From Hansfordia pulvinata (taxonomy: Eukaryota > Ascomycota > Sordariomycetes > Xylariales), in contig BJKQ01000005.1 of assembly GCA_006538405.1 (NCBI GenBank), positions 2,542,001 through 2,606,000 on the forward strand: 64,000 nucleotides of DNA, in the 5' to 3' direction. The notes under the pieces are model-generated. The model saw only the letters and a list, made by a program, of their open reading frames with translations. It had not been told where the DNA came from and ran no database searches. Position numbers and translations under genes: made by a program. Below, piece after piece: positions 49,155-60,800 of this stretch (its first letter is position 1; every line of letters begins with the position of its first letter).

Positions 49155-52132
49155 TGTGAGCGGCGAGGTGGAGGTACTCGTAATGCTGATGATAATGCGA
49201 TCTGGTGGTTTGGAAGGAGACAGGGAGAGAAAAAGGCTACAGGACGAACAGGCAATAGATGGGAGGTGACGATATCAAGTCATTGGAGCGATGAATGGCG
49301 AGAGTGGCCGAGCCTATATAGCAATCGGCGTCCCGCGGCCGGCATGGCGAAGATATGCCATCATCGCGGGGCTTTGAGCCGAGGGCCGCATGACGCCATT
49401 CGCCCACGAACCTCTCTCCATCTTTCTCTCCGTCGGAGTACTCGTATGGTCCTGGTGTCACTGGCGATTCTCCACACAAGGTTCCGGTGCCCTCCCTATT
49501 CTACCGCCTTGATTTCACGGGTTAATAAAACCCCATCGCCTGCTCTTCCCATTCCCCAATCGCCGACTTATTAATCATTGTTCTTCTTTGGCCATCGGCG
49601 ATAGCAGTACCTCCGCAGGCAGACAGGCAACCCTGCTCCAACGCGGGTGACAGGGGGGGGTTTGTGGCCCCCATTCCCTCTCCAACCGCCACCACAACCT
49701 CAGGCACGCGTATCCTTCTACCTGAGGTACTCTTCGGCGTTTTCTGGTCGGCCTTAAGACGCTATTGCGCTATATCCACCGCCCCAGTCCCATAAGACCG
49801 GCAGCCGCCGCATTGAGGACGCACGACGTTTTCGCTATACGACGGATAGAGGTAAAACACCTCCCCTGGTAAGTTAGTCAAGCATCTGAGCACACAACGA
49901 CATCCTACATCCACGGATGAGATGAGCCAGGCGGTGGCTTAAATGTTCTCGTGCCTCTACATTCGCACTCGAGTCGCGACAGGCGGGGGGGTCCCAACGA
50001 GACGGGGCAAAGACAGCCGACATGGATGGGACCGCCTCGCCCGCAAAGAGCAAGCACCTCGCTCGTCCGCCCCCGCAAATGACCTTCGGCAGGGTTTCCC
50101 AACGTGCGGGGTTCTTTCTGATGTGCTGCTGCTGATGCTGCTGCTTCTGCTGCTGCTCGAAATCCGACATGGGAAGTTTTCCAAAAATTCTCCGAACCCC
50201 CTGCTGGCCCCGTTGAGCCTACCGGGAAGAACGCAAGAAGAGTGGGATCTTCCGACCTCGGCGGCGGCGGCTTCTCCTCCTCTTCATCTTCTCTTCTTCT
50301 TCTCTTTCCTCACAAATATCCCCGGAAATTGCTCGGGTTCGTGCCATCTGCGGAAGAGAACACGCAGGGCTGGTGGAAGCCATTCGCGTCGGCCTTGACC
50401 TGCCACAGGGGTTCCCCGTCTCATCTTCCTCCCGTCCAGCAGATGCCGCTTCCGCCCCGGAAAAGTATCCGACTCGGCGAGGAAAGCCCCCGCGGCTCTC
50501 CGCCATGGGCACATGGCATCTCGCGACCCCTAGCCCTCTTCTAGACCCGGCCGCAGCCAGAGAGACCTGCTGCTTCACCAGCCCACTCCGCCAGACTAAG
50601 GCGGTCTGTGTAGGTGGGGTTAGATGTTGGTCCCCGGGCCTCGCGTGTTGGGAAAGGGGAGAGGGCTGGGTGAGCAGGGCGCCGAGGAGACTGTTAGCAG
50701 CCTATCAGACCCCAATAGGCCCCCCGCGCCAGTCGCCGCGGAAGGGACCAATTGTGCTTTCGGCATGCCAGCAGATTTCATATCAGACACATACTTCTTG
50801 TGTACGTAGCACAGTATGCAGGTCAGGGTCCTGTTTCCCTCCCTCCCACGCCGCGGCAGACTCGGCCTTGGTCCCTGCGATGCGACACTGTCCTCCCAAA
50901 GTGCCCTCTCCTGTCTCTATACCTCCCCCGACGCGCCGAATCTACCTGCAAGTACCGCAGGCACACGCATGGATCCATCCAACGACTACAACTCCGGACA
51001 GGGTGGGCGCGCTTCTGTGGCCCCTTCCTACCGGAAGCATGCCCTCCGATCCACAGTCCTCCTCTGCAGGGGTTACTCGGGACGACGGTCAAGGCCCGGA
51101 ACAAGATTGGGGCCCAAACCAGCCCCCCTTCCCTCCTCCGAGCAGTGACAGCTGGCCCTGCATGCCCGTCGCTTGCGTCGTCCTGCAGCTCGTTGTATGC
51201 AGTTTGCAGAGGCGTCATTGTGTCGAGGGCGGGCTGACTGGCAAGCGGCCCTCCCCCCCCCTCTTCGGCAACGAAGTGACATGAGATCGCCCATGCTGCA
51301 GTGCAATGGCTCGGACACAGAGCACGTGATCCATGAGTGACGATCCTGGCAGGGCGTTCTTTCTTACTTCCAACGCCCGGCGATCTCGAGGCCTGACAGC
51401 CCTGTTCGGCATCGTGTCTCGTGTCTGAACGCTGCTCTCCGAGCCGGACCATCTCCAGATCGCCTCGGAGACATGTCTGCGCCTGCAACCCCAGATCAGT
51501 GTTTCCGTTGACTTCTTCGCGGCTCCTGGGCCCTCGTAGCTTTCTCCTCAACGGCCAAGTACATATGATCGCGGATGTGACGTGTTGCGAGCTGCGCCTC
51601 GCCGCCGTTACGCCGCACGCTAGCAGCACTCCCGCAACCAGTCGGCGCCGCCCGGAATGAAAATCTACACACGACGAGCTCCTCAAAAGCGCCCAGGCCG
51701 TCGGACCGGGCCAGGAGCGAGAACTCCTCTTTTCCCTCGCGCCCCACGGAGGCCGGGGTGTGACCACTGACTCGCAGCATGCTGCAGGGAGGCTTGCAGG
51801 GTTCTGGTCTCGCTGACTTAGCAGAAGCCATCGCAGAGACCTGTTATCCCGTGATGAACAAGTATAGGCTCGCCCCTGCGTTCCTGGCCTGTCTCTTGGA
51901 ACGGGATCCTCTTCTGACTTGAAGCTCGCTCTGAGGTGCTTGTGCCTTCCCCAGCTTCTCTTCTCAACCGCCGCTTTGCTGCCAGCGGGCAGCGCAACCA
52001 TCGAGGTTTCCGGTCGATCGATCAAGGCCTAAACATTTCCAACCACTCCTAGAGAAAAACTCTATTTTCAACGCTTCTCTATCTTTCTTTTCAAGGAGAC
52101 GAGAAATCCGAATAACCCGCGAGGCTTTCAAA
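49155..52132. other. Intergenic gap between the reductase and zinc-knuckle genes
   Basis: About 3 kb between two divergent genes. TACTCGTA octamers lie at 49175 (just upstream of the reductase start) and 49439. Open frames such as 50373-51284 and 50823-52025 overlap on opposite strands and carry no family features. The 200 bases before 52133 are less GC-rich and suit a 5' leader. Confidence 0.45.
49315..49320 (-). promoter_or_regulatory. TATA-like element of the reductase gene
   Basis: TATATA about 160 bases upstream of the reductase start codon, on the correct side. No other core element is identified. Confidence 0.4.
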
Positions 52133-52496
52133 ATGAGCGGCAGCGGCGGTTTTTATAAATATCGATGCAAGAACTTCCTGACCTACGACTGCATGAACTG
52201 GGTTTATGTCAACAAGACCCCGTGTGCTGATTGCTGTGTATGTTTAATCACCAGGGAGAGAGAGCTTTTCTGGACCTACATGGAATTGCTAACTTTTGTC
52301 GTGTATTTAGGCTTTGGGACGTGAGTCTCTCGACACTTTGGGCACGACACCCCTCAACAACGCTCGCTGGGTTACCCCGATCCCGATAATGGCCCCGCGG
52401 GCTTCGAATGGCCAGCTGAGTCGAGTGGAAATTGAGGCATTCGAGTATCTGCACCAAGCCTCGCGCACTTGGCAGGTTAAGTGTAGAGAGGTTTGA
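52133..52496 (+). CDS. Small zinc-knuckle-like fungal protein
   Basis: Two exons, 52133-52237 and 52311-52496, give 96 residues. The intron has a GTATGT donor, a perfect GCTAAC branch site and a TTTAG acceptor. The N-terminus MSGSGGFYKYRCKNF, then DCMNWVYVNKTPCADCC, is a pattern I recall from many small Pezizomycotina proteins of unknown function. Cysteines C12, C20, C31 and C34 are spaced C-x7-C-x10-C-x2-C, suggesting one bound zinc. There is no signal peptide, so a cytosolic or nuclear location is likely. The second half (NNARWVTPIPIMAP, then VEIEAFEYLHQASRTWQ) is hydrophilic and ends in a basic stretch. Zinc binding is inference from cysteine spacing. The ATG is preceded by an AAA context suited to fungal initiation. 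Confidence 0.8.
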
Positions 52497-55400
52497 ATCG
52501 TGGCCCGTGGCTCGAAATAGCTTCCTTGGCCATGGAGATGACTTGGGTATTTTCGACGTTATGAGAGACGTGACGATGAGAGTTTCCGGTTATAGATTTT
52601 CCAGGGTGTATGCAGCACTCCTGCATTTGGGGTGTTTATTCGGCTTGTACTTCACGACACTGGGCGGTTTTAAATGTCAGTTTCCAGTCTCTGGGCCCTC
52701 AAGCGGATACATCCTGTGCCTTGTCTTCAATGGAGAGGCCACAACTTGCAACCGTCATATGTGTATCTTGCCTCCTACTGCACTTGAAGCCGTCTATTGA
52801 TGGGGCGGATTTCATCATTCTCCCAAGTTCCAATATTTCATGCCAAGGCCGTTTCGCAGGTTCAACGGGCCCTGAGGTATTAAAGCTGGTATTCTCAAGG
52901 GGGCTGAGTGGAGATGACACGGTTCGATATTCAAGGGTTCAAACCCCTGCTCACATATTCTTCAGTAGAATATATTATGTTGCTCTTTTCGACACGCACA
53001 TCTTGGTACTGGCTGGCACTGCTATTCGGTAAGCTTCAAGGTTCTGGGCACATATAGTCGTCTGTGTTCTCAGCATTCTTGACAGATTCAGTAATGTTCG
53101 GTCAACTTACCTCATTCAGCAGCGTATACTGCACCATGTTAAATGGTGCATGGCAAGGTTTGGATGAGTTGGCTTCAGTGAACTCACGATGGGGCATCTC
53201 GAATCGGCTATAGTCTTGCTAGTAGCTACTTGCAGTTGGCCCTCAAGCACCGTTCACTCGATGCACGTGATGAGCCAATGCGACTCGCGATTGAGGACGG
53301 GAAAAAAAGCAGCGGCTGCCTCGGAGAAGGTTTATAAGCATGCAAGATCCAGTTCAAGACCAGATCAAAACGGCGGAGACCCTGGGCCGGTAGGCGGGCC
53401 TACAAGCCCACCCGTACAGACCGGTATGGGGTCGATCTGGAGCCACCCGAGAGACAGGGCCACAGGGCTTCTGCCCCCGTCTGCGCCGTGCGCGCACCAG
53501 CCTCGGCTACTGAGACCGTCGCTCGCGCAGGAGGCTTATCAGCAGGGGCCCGGGGCCGGTCAAAGCTCCTTAGCCCCGCAGATCACAGCGACAGGCAAGC
53601 TCAGTGTGTGATGCTAACGACTGCTTTTCTGATGAGATTCTTATTCTGTGGATGCCCGCAAAAACGAATACGACCATGAATGAGGAAGGTCGTGCTCGAT
53701 TTGAGGTCCGCTCACGTGGTTCGATGCGCTGCGTATTCGGGATTTCTGTAATGATCAGATGAGTGGGGCCCACTGCCGGTCGAATGGCTTCCACCTCTGT
53801 GATAAGCGCATAGCTTTACCCAGTTCCTTGATTCTTCCAGAGGAGATTCCGACCCCACGGTTTAGGCCCGGGTTAAGCCTCGGATCAAGAGCCCACTGTC
53901 CTAGGAGCCACATCGTAGACCACGGGACCGAGCCAGGTGTTGCCTCGTGGGACAGGAGACTGGGCAGGTCAATGCATCAGATTGCCGTCCACTTTGACTG
54001 CGCGGTTCCACTGGTTATTCGGAAAAAGTGCCATGATGATACTGTCGGGGAGGATTTTGGGCTATGCTTCAGCCTGCGAGTAGAAGGAGTCATTCTTTGC
54101 ACGGTCTTCTATGAGTGTGATTATGTTGGCAAGCGCTGAGAATGTTCGATGGTTCATGCTGGACTCCTGTTGGACGATGAACAACGCCATCAGCAAGTGC
54201 TCCTTCAGACCACAACGGCCACTATCGCCGGCTACTTGGCCTGCTGCCCGCCTTGATTGCCTTACCTTTGGGTGGTCCTCTCCGAAGTCCACCACATAGA
54301 AGCCGCCACATCATATAGGTAGCAAACGTGGATCAAGCCGGTGCGGGACCCGTCAGCAACACCGCAAGTTGATCAGTCTGGGGGAGGGGGGGGTGGACGC
54401 CAAGCCGATGAGGACAGAACACACCGGTGAGAGAGGCCAATGAAGACCTGACCATACACAACCCCGATCCTGCCCAAGCAGAGTGGGCCGCGGTTCCCAC
54501 GGCAGTCCACTGAACAAGCACACTAGAGGGGAGAAGAGAGAAGAAGAGGGAGAAAGAGGCCGCAGACAGGGTCAGTCATCCGCTGAGGTCCTGGAAGCCC
54601 ATCTCCACTGGTCAGGCTTGCGTGGCAGGGTTGAGGGGCGCCGGGCAGGCATGGCTTGCGGGGTCCTGGCCCTGCTCTTCGGCCACCGCTTTCAGAAGGT
54701 GATTCGGCAGAGTCATCCACGGGACGGTAGCAGACTACATCCTGAAAGAGGGCCCCAGGGCCGAAGCGGGTCGGGTAGGATGCACCTTGTTGGGCCTGCG
54801 TGGGGAGCTGCTCGAAGTGGTGAAGAGATTGCGGCCTTGTGTAAATGAGGGCGGTAGAGAGGGGTGTGGCCTCTGGAGATGGTGTGTGCAGGAGAGATAG
54901 TTGCTGGTTCCGCTCCCGGACTGTGAGCCTCATGTACGCCTACGGTACCTTAGGTACCATCCAGCCGGGGCGAGAATGGCATGCTCCCCTGCCAACTGCT
55001 GTCGGACGTCGCTCAAAGGCGGCAAGTGTTCATCCGAGAGACACCATTCTGGAAACCGGAAGCACCGGTCAGCAAGTATATGTACCATAGGTACGCAAGG
55101 CAGGGACAGCGAAAGTCGCAGGTACCTTATCCAGTGCCTTCCATCAGCGGCAGGAGCGACCAACTTCAGCTTTGAGGCTCGTTCAAGCGTTTGAAGGACG
55201 TTGTTTGAACACTGACAGTCTCCAGCTCGGCGAAGTTCCCAAGGTACCTTACTTGTTTTACTCACCTGAGGCATAGGTGGTAGGTACACAGGGGCAACCG
55301 ACCTTCCCTCAGGTAACATTCAACTCCCCCACGCGAAGGCAATACCAAGCCAAAAATCAAACACAGTCGCCGTCGGACACATCAGCAACCCGGCCCGTTA

Positions 55401-56152
55401 GATGGGTGGAACGACCGACCTATCCCGTCACAGAATCCCAAACACTTCCGACAATCACGTTCATCCTCGAACCGAAACCTGAGAGCAACATCGGCGGAGA
55501 AAACAAAGAGATGACGGCCCTCGAGCAGAATCTGCCACGAGAGACGATGCCCAGTCTTGCGTCGAGTACAGCAGAGACCAAGAGCTCCGTCACCCTTCGT
55601 GTGCTTCAGCAGCGCGGCCTGCTGCACACTCTTTCACAATATCTCAGAGTTCCTCTCCCTTCGTTCCTCTCCATCACAGCACTACACGATGTATATCTGG
55701 CTCAGCGAGGGGCCAATCTTGGGATGCATGGGCTGGTGAATAGTTGGATTCAAGGCCTTGGGAGAAACTGGCGCCCTTGCTGGCGCGACGGAACGTCCGT
55801 CGACCCCTCGACAAGATTTTCGAAACAGACGCCGGCCTCCCCGGAACTACGGAAAAGTTGACCTGGCGGAGTCACCACCCTGGGTACCTTTCAAGTGCCG
55901 TTACTAGATCAGCCAACTGCGAAGACAGAGACGGACCAATGACGAGACCTGATGATGGGACCCAGTGTCCTTCATTCCACTCACGTATGCCGAACTCCCT
56001 AGAACACGGCTAGCCCGCGGCTTTTATCAAGGTCACAACACGGGATCAGTGAAGAGCGCGGGCCCGAGCCGTGGATTGGACGGAAAATGCACAACAAGCC
56101 GTTTGGCAGCCCAAGAATGGTTCGTGTATATTCATACTCTTCCCCGTCTCCG
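52497..56152. other. Intergenic gap, partly AT-richer, with GGTACC-rich patch
   Basis: About 3.7 kb with no supported gene. The stretch 52500-54300 looks more AT-rich than most of the window. Open frames at 53759-54139 and 55277-55861 are long enough to notice but have no recognisable domain. A cluster of GGTACC/CCTTAGG words lies at about 54940-55310. Old transposon remnants are possible but none could be named. Confidence 0.45.
54940..55310. repeat. Second patch rich in GGTACC and CCTTAGG words
   Basis: GGTACCTTAGGTACC-like and AGGTACCTT words recur near 54945, 55080, 55120, 55242 and 55276. They resemble the patch at 12690-13740. Confidence 0.55.
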
Positions 56153-57884
56153 TCATGGATCCTCGTACTGAACGCTGAACGTTTTAGTCTGCAGAATAGC
56201 GCGGTCGCTGTTGTCGTCGGCGCGCAGCGTCTCGTCGACCTCGACCTCCGTGCGTGTGTGCTCGTCCGTCTTCACTCACAACTGCTCCTCGAGCCCCAAC
56301 TCTTCCAACTCGTGCTCTCCCGACGACCTGCCGCCAGTACCTCCGCAGTAACAACTCTTATTCCGCATCTGTCCGTGGTGGTGCTGATGGCAGTGCGCCA
56401 TGGAAGGGTTGCGCGAGTTCTTGAGCGTCGACTGCTGACTCGTCGGCTGCCCTCGCCTCCTCTGCCGTTGCTGCCGCATTGCCGCCGTCCTTCGCTCCGA
56501 GGACGACAAAGAGCCCCCGGTTCCTCCGACACCCATAAGCCGTGGCGTAAAGTACAAGAAAAACTTGCGCAGTGTCGGCATAGAGCCGCAGATGATGAAG
56601 AGATTTGCTTCCACAAAACTGTTCAATTGAATCAGTAAGCATCATATGGCCAGTGGACTTCCGAGCAGCCTATGCGGAGACCTATTTCTTACCTCCATAC
56701 GTCGGCCTCGGCGGCATCCCAGAGCATGTCGCTCGTGTTGAACGTGCCCGGAAGCAGCACGACGCGCACGGTCGATGTGGCTATCGTTCTGGAGCGTTGC
56801 AAATACAGTAGGTCAGTAACTGACCGAAGTTGCAACTCTTTTCCATCTTGGGGGACCCCGGGGTAAACACTAACATCGAGCCGACGCCAAACACAAAGAG
56901 GGCGCCGAACTTCTGTGCCGTCTTCATCTTGAGGCCCACGATGGTGGGGATGGGTATAACGAAGAGCATAATGTCTGTGACGATAGTCGTGACGGCCGTG
57001 ACCTCGTACAGCACGCCGGCATCCACGCAGCGGCCGCCGGAAACGGTCGGATCCCACGATTTGCTGATAGGCGTGCAATGGAACCACATCATGGTGGTGA
57101 GCACCAAGGTGAGGATCGTCACGACGCCCATTGATACCCACACCGTCCATCGAAACGAAGCCGCGGGGGACAGCCGGAGGAAAAAGGTAAGCAGTGAAAG
57201 TTTGGCGAACCCGTTGCACATGACGAACGTGCCCCCTGCAATCCATGCCAACTGCAACCCGGCGAAAGTCTCAACGGTCAGCGAAATTTGGCCCAAGAAC
57301 AGCGTACTCTGGATCGGACAATCTATGGCGTACCCATAAGCAGAGCCTGGCTCGTTCAGCGGGCATCTCCCAGAGATGGACACCGAGGCCGCCGCTCGCG
57401 ACAGATCCTGTGGGCTTTTGTCAGCACATGTCAGACTGGCATCGCTGGGGAGAACTCACGGACTAGGAGGCCTTGAGTGACCACGCCAGAAACCTGCTCG
57501 CAGCGTTAGTCATCGGCCCGCACTCTGCGTACAAGGGCGGCAGGGTGCTCACCCAGGACAGGAACATGAAGGCTAGTGTGTCCGGTTAGCAGGAAATTTG
57601 TGTCCCTCGTCCTATTTTTCTCTTCTTTTCCTCCCTGTGGTACACCGAGCAGATAACCGGGGAGCAGACTGGAACTCACCATCGTCTATCCATAGTCCAT
57701 GGGACAGGAAATGCTTGGTGTAGAACCGCTGGAGCAGGGCGACGGTGGCGAGGCCGCCGAGCAGGCCAAACACCAGATAGTGCGCGAGCGCGTACTGCTG
57801 CTGGGGGTGGGCAAAATCGACGACGTAGCCTGGCGGCGGCTCCTTGAGGACGGCGACGCCGCTGACGACCGGAAGCTCCGTCAT
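56153..57884 (-). CDS. Fungal rhodopsin-fold integral membrane protein (PTH11-like group); possible exitron
   Basis: Seven-helix membrane protein of the fungal rhodopsin-domain group (related to PTH11-type receptors, non-retinal), in the plasma membrane. Exons: 57884-57680, 57572-57553 (20 nt), 57493-57460 (34 nt), 57407-57334, 57251-56875, 56788-56693 and 56618 onward; all phases join. Helices include YALAHYLVFGLLGGLATVAL, a segment split by the microexons (FMFLSWVSGVVTQGLL), LAWIAGGTFVMCNGFAKLSL, the MMWFHCTPISKSWDP loop and VTTIVTDIMLFVIPIPTIVG. Family hallmarks are GGLGVHLWEM, KLSLLTFFLRLSP, CTPI-x-KSWDP, and VEANLFIICGSMPTLRKFF after the last helix. The frame reaches a TGA at 56278-56276 (382 residues) but continues coding-like to DRAILQTKTFSVQYEDP and a stop at 56155-56153. 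A 72-base in-frame segment (56279-56208) starts GTGAGT, ends CAACAG and contains the TGA. Splicing it out gives 399 residues. Ligand and role are unknown. Confidence 0.8.
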
Positions 57885-60800
57885 CTAAATTTCTTTATGA
57901 AGGTCTGGGGGGGTTGACGCGGGCCATTCGAACCTGCGGGCGCGCGCGCGTATGAAGAAGAGCTAATAAGAATGTTACTTGGTCAGAAGGAAACGGGTCG
58001 GCAGCAGCGAACGAGCAAGCGGCAAGCCAGCGTCAACGCACACGCGTTTGGGGAAGTGGGAGAAGCTCCGTATTAGTATACGGGGCGAGAGCGAAAGAAA
58101 GACGGACAGGGCTAGACTGCAAAGAAGGCTATGACGAGCGGCCGGCCACGAGGTTCAGCGCAACAGAGAGAGCACAGCACTTTCTGGTGGTGGGAACTGC
58201 GAGTATGGCCGTCTTACGTCGACAAGCCCCTACGAGTACTCGTGGACGCTACGAGTACTCTCGAGTTGTTTATGGTTCCAAGGCCCTGTCAATCTCGCTA
58301 GGGCGAGCGCCGTTCATTGGCCATGGCCCTGGGCAGTTTAGGTCGCGGGCCAGCTGAGGAAGCCAAGGGCTGGCTCGCCTGTCCGGTCGGGGTGGCCTAT
58401 ACGAGCGGGCAAGGCCAGGCTCCTGAATGCATCCGGGCCGGACGCATACTCGTGCGCTCTCTCTCTGTCATTACGGCATCATCAGTCTGTCTTCTTGGGC
58501 GGATCGATCTGGAGCTCTGACTATACAAGTTAGAGCAAGGCCAAGCCAGGGCTAGCTGAGAGGCCAGGACGGACCGTGCAGCTTGGCTCTGACTGCTCTT
58601 CGGAGCCGAGGGCGCGGGGTGAGGCGAGTCCAATAAGGCGGGCGGGCTGGCAGCATGCATCGGGGCCGTCGTGAGGATTTCTCTCGTTTATTTACTGATT
58701 ACTCATGCAGGCCTCGAGAGTTGCGCATTGGAGACGAATGCCCGTACGAGAGCCACCAATAATTGCAAGAGCAGTCTGCTTAGTGCAGCCCTTCAATAGC
58801 AATAGTAACGACAGTGTCCCGTGACAGGGAGCAAAACGCCAGCAAGGCTGGGCTCTCATTGTCGAGCCCGGCTGCATCATGATCAGGCGTGCTGCGACGG
58901 GACATGCCGCCCTGCGAACGTGTGCAGCACGAGAAACCTTATCGCGCAGGATCGGCCGCGACAGCTCGGCCTGACGAACGTTCCCCCCCTCGGCCCCGAA
59001 AATGACAACGAGCCCAGGCTGGAGGTGCCTCTGTTGAGTCGATCCATGTGGGTTTCTTTGCCTCTTACGAGTACACGACCCTCTCGCTGTCGCGCGTGTA
59101 CTCGCAAGCGCAAGTCTGGGTGTCGTTCCCATCACCGCGTACAATCTTCACGACGTCTTTCCATTCCGAGTAACCCGTCATGAAGGAACCGCCGAAAAGA
59201 AAAGAAGAGGCAGCCGTGGAGGGAGAGCGCGTGCGTAACGATCTGCTGTGACCCCATCTATCTAATCCCGGTAGCGCGCGTGGCCGCCAGGTTCCCGCCC
59301 ACTAACTTAGACCGGCGACGGCTGATCGCGCAGCGTGAACTCTGATGCTGCCCTAGTGAAGCGCGCGAGTGCCCCGGGCCGACAGGTCGTCTTACGAGCT
59401 ATATCGTCGTCGTTTGTCGTCTGACGTGTAGACAGGCAAGATAGGTGGGTTGGGTGCGGCGAAATCGACGCAGGTGAACCGAGAAGCCGCCTTGGGGACA
59501 GACAGGTGATTTACCTCCTCTTGAGAGACTGGTGAGTGGCCACCCGCACAAAGCGACCAGCTCATGACCTCCAGCTGACAGCGAGGACTGTCTGTGACTG
59601 CATGCTGGGACAGGGCCGGAGAGGGAGCATGACTGGCCGCCAGCAAGGGGCCGGGACACGGGCCAGGGCCGGATCTCGTGCAGAATGGCACACACGTAAC
59701 ACGCATCATCAGCAGTGATGAGCCTCGTCGCCGGGTCTGGGTGTGGTCTTGGCCTGCATGGCCCCGCGTGCCCAGCAGTTCGTTTGGTGGTGATGGGAAC
59801 GACCTTCTCTTCTCTCCCGTGTCTCCCTCGTGCCTCTCTTCTTTCGTTTCTGCTTTCTTTTCTTATTCTCTTCTTCTTCTTCTCGCACCTACTCGTACGC
59901 GCACGATGAAGCCCCGAGAAGTGCCGGGGCCGGAGGCCGATCTTCTGCCCTGCATAGGAGAATGGGTATGCGCCTGGGCATGTGAGCGGAAGCACGAGGC
60001 AACGAGAAACAACCCCCCCTCTGGCTCCCCCGGAATCAAAAGACCAGAAGACTCGTGGCCGTCGAGGCCTCGATGATTGACTCGCGGCGGCGCACGACCT
60101 GCACAACAAACTTCTCCAATCCGGCTCCCAGGGCCCGAGAAGAGAAGAGAAAGAGAAGAGGGGAGGGGAAGGGAGACCGGTGATTGGCCCGCCTTGCGGG
60201 CTCATGACCTTCGGGGCGCAGCCCATCAACTTCCCTTTCTGTCGCGGGAGCCCCCTCGGGGACCTGTGGCATTTCTCAGCCGCGATTTAGTGTCGGCTGC
60301 AGCTGTGGGAACCAACACTAAGAAACGTGCTAAGAGACCCCGGGCTCTAGCCTCGATACCCAATGGACACTTGCAACCTCTTCCAGTACTCGTATGCCAC
60401 TCTTCACTGATGAGTGCTGCCCTCTCCTCCTTCTTATGGGTTACCAGCCAGTATAGATTGTGCTACCTCGCGCGGTGAGACGGACAGGGCAGATGGTTTG
60501 GACCTTGGGTGGTTTGTTGCGCAGATCGAAGGCGTCCAGAAAAGAAAAGGGGCTTGTCAAGTTGTTCATGGTGGTATCTTCAACAGGCCCGCCTGCTTGT
60601 CGATCCTATTAGTTCAGTCGAGACTTTCGGCGAGCAGGCCTTGACCGGTCGGCCCTGTCGGTCGAGCACGGGCGTACTCGTACACACGCACCACGCAGAC
60701 ACAAGGCCTGCAAAGCCGAGCCCTGGTCCCTCCCTGCTCGCAACGGCGGCCGCCCACCCCCCAGCGTACAAATACTCGTATTACGCGTATCACTTATTAG

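Noticed and set aside
49943..50398. Possible short secreted protein frame with Leu-rich stretch
   Set aside because: The Leu run comes from a CTG microsatellite-like stretch near 50125-50160, not from a signal-peptide context.
50823..52025. 400-codon minus-strand frame
   Set aside because: A competing 303-codon plus-strand frame covers much of the same DNA. Neither has motifs; the region behaves as noncoding.
52905..52955. tRNA-like piece with GGCTGAGTGG and AAGGGTTCAAACCCCTG
   Set aside because: The T-arm pairs only partly and no 5' acceptor or anticodon stem of the right length could be found.
53759..54139. 126-codon frame starting MSGAHCRSNGF
   Set aside because: No recognisable domain, signal peptide or conserved cysteine spacing, and no splice partners. 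Left as noncoding, though an orphan gene cannot be excluded.
55277..55861. 194-codon frame rich in Thr/Ser/Pro
   Set aside because: It begins inside the GGTACC-rich patch at a non-convincing start, has no domain or signal, and composition alone does not support a gene.
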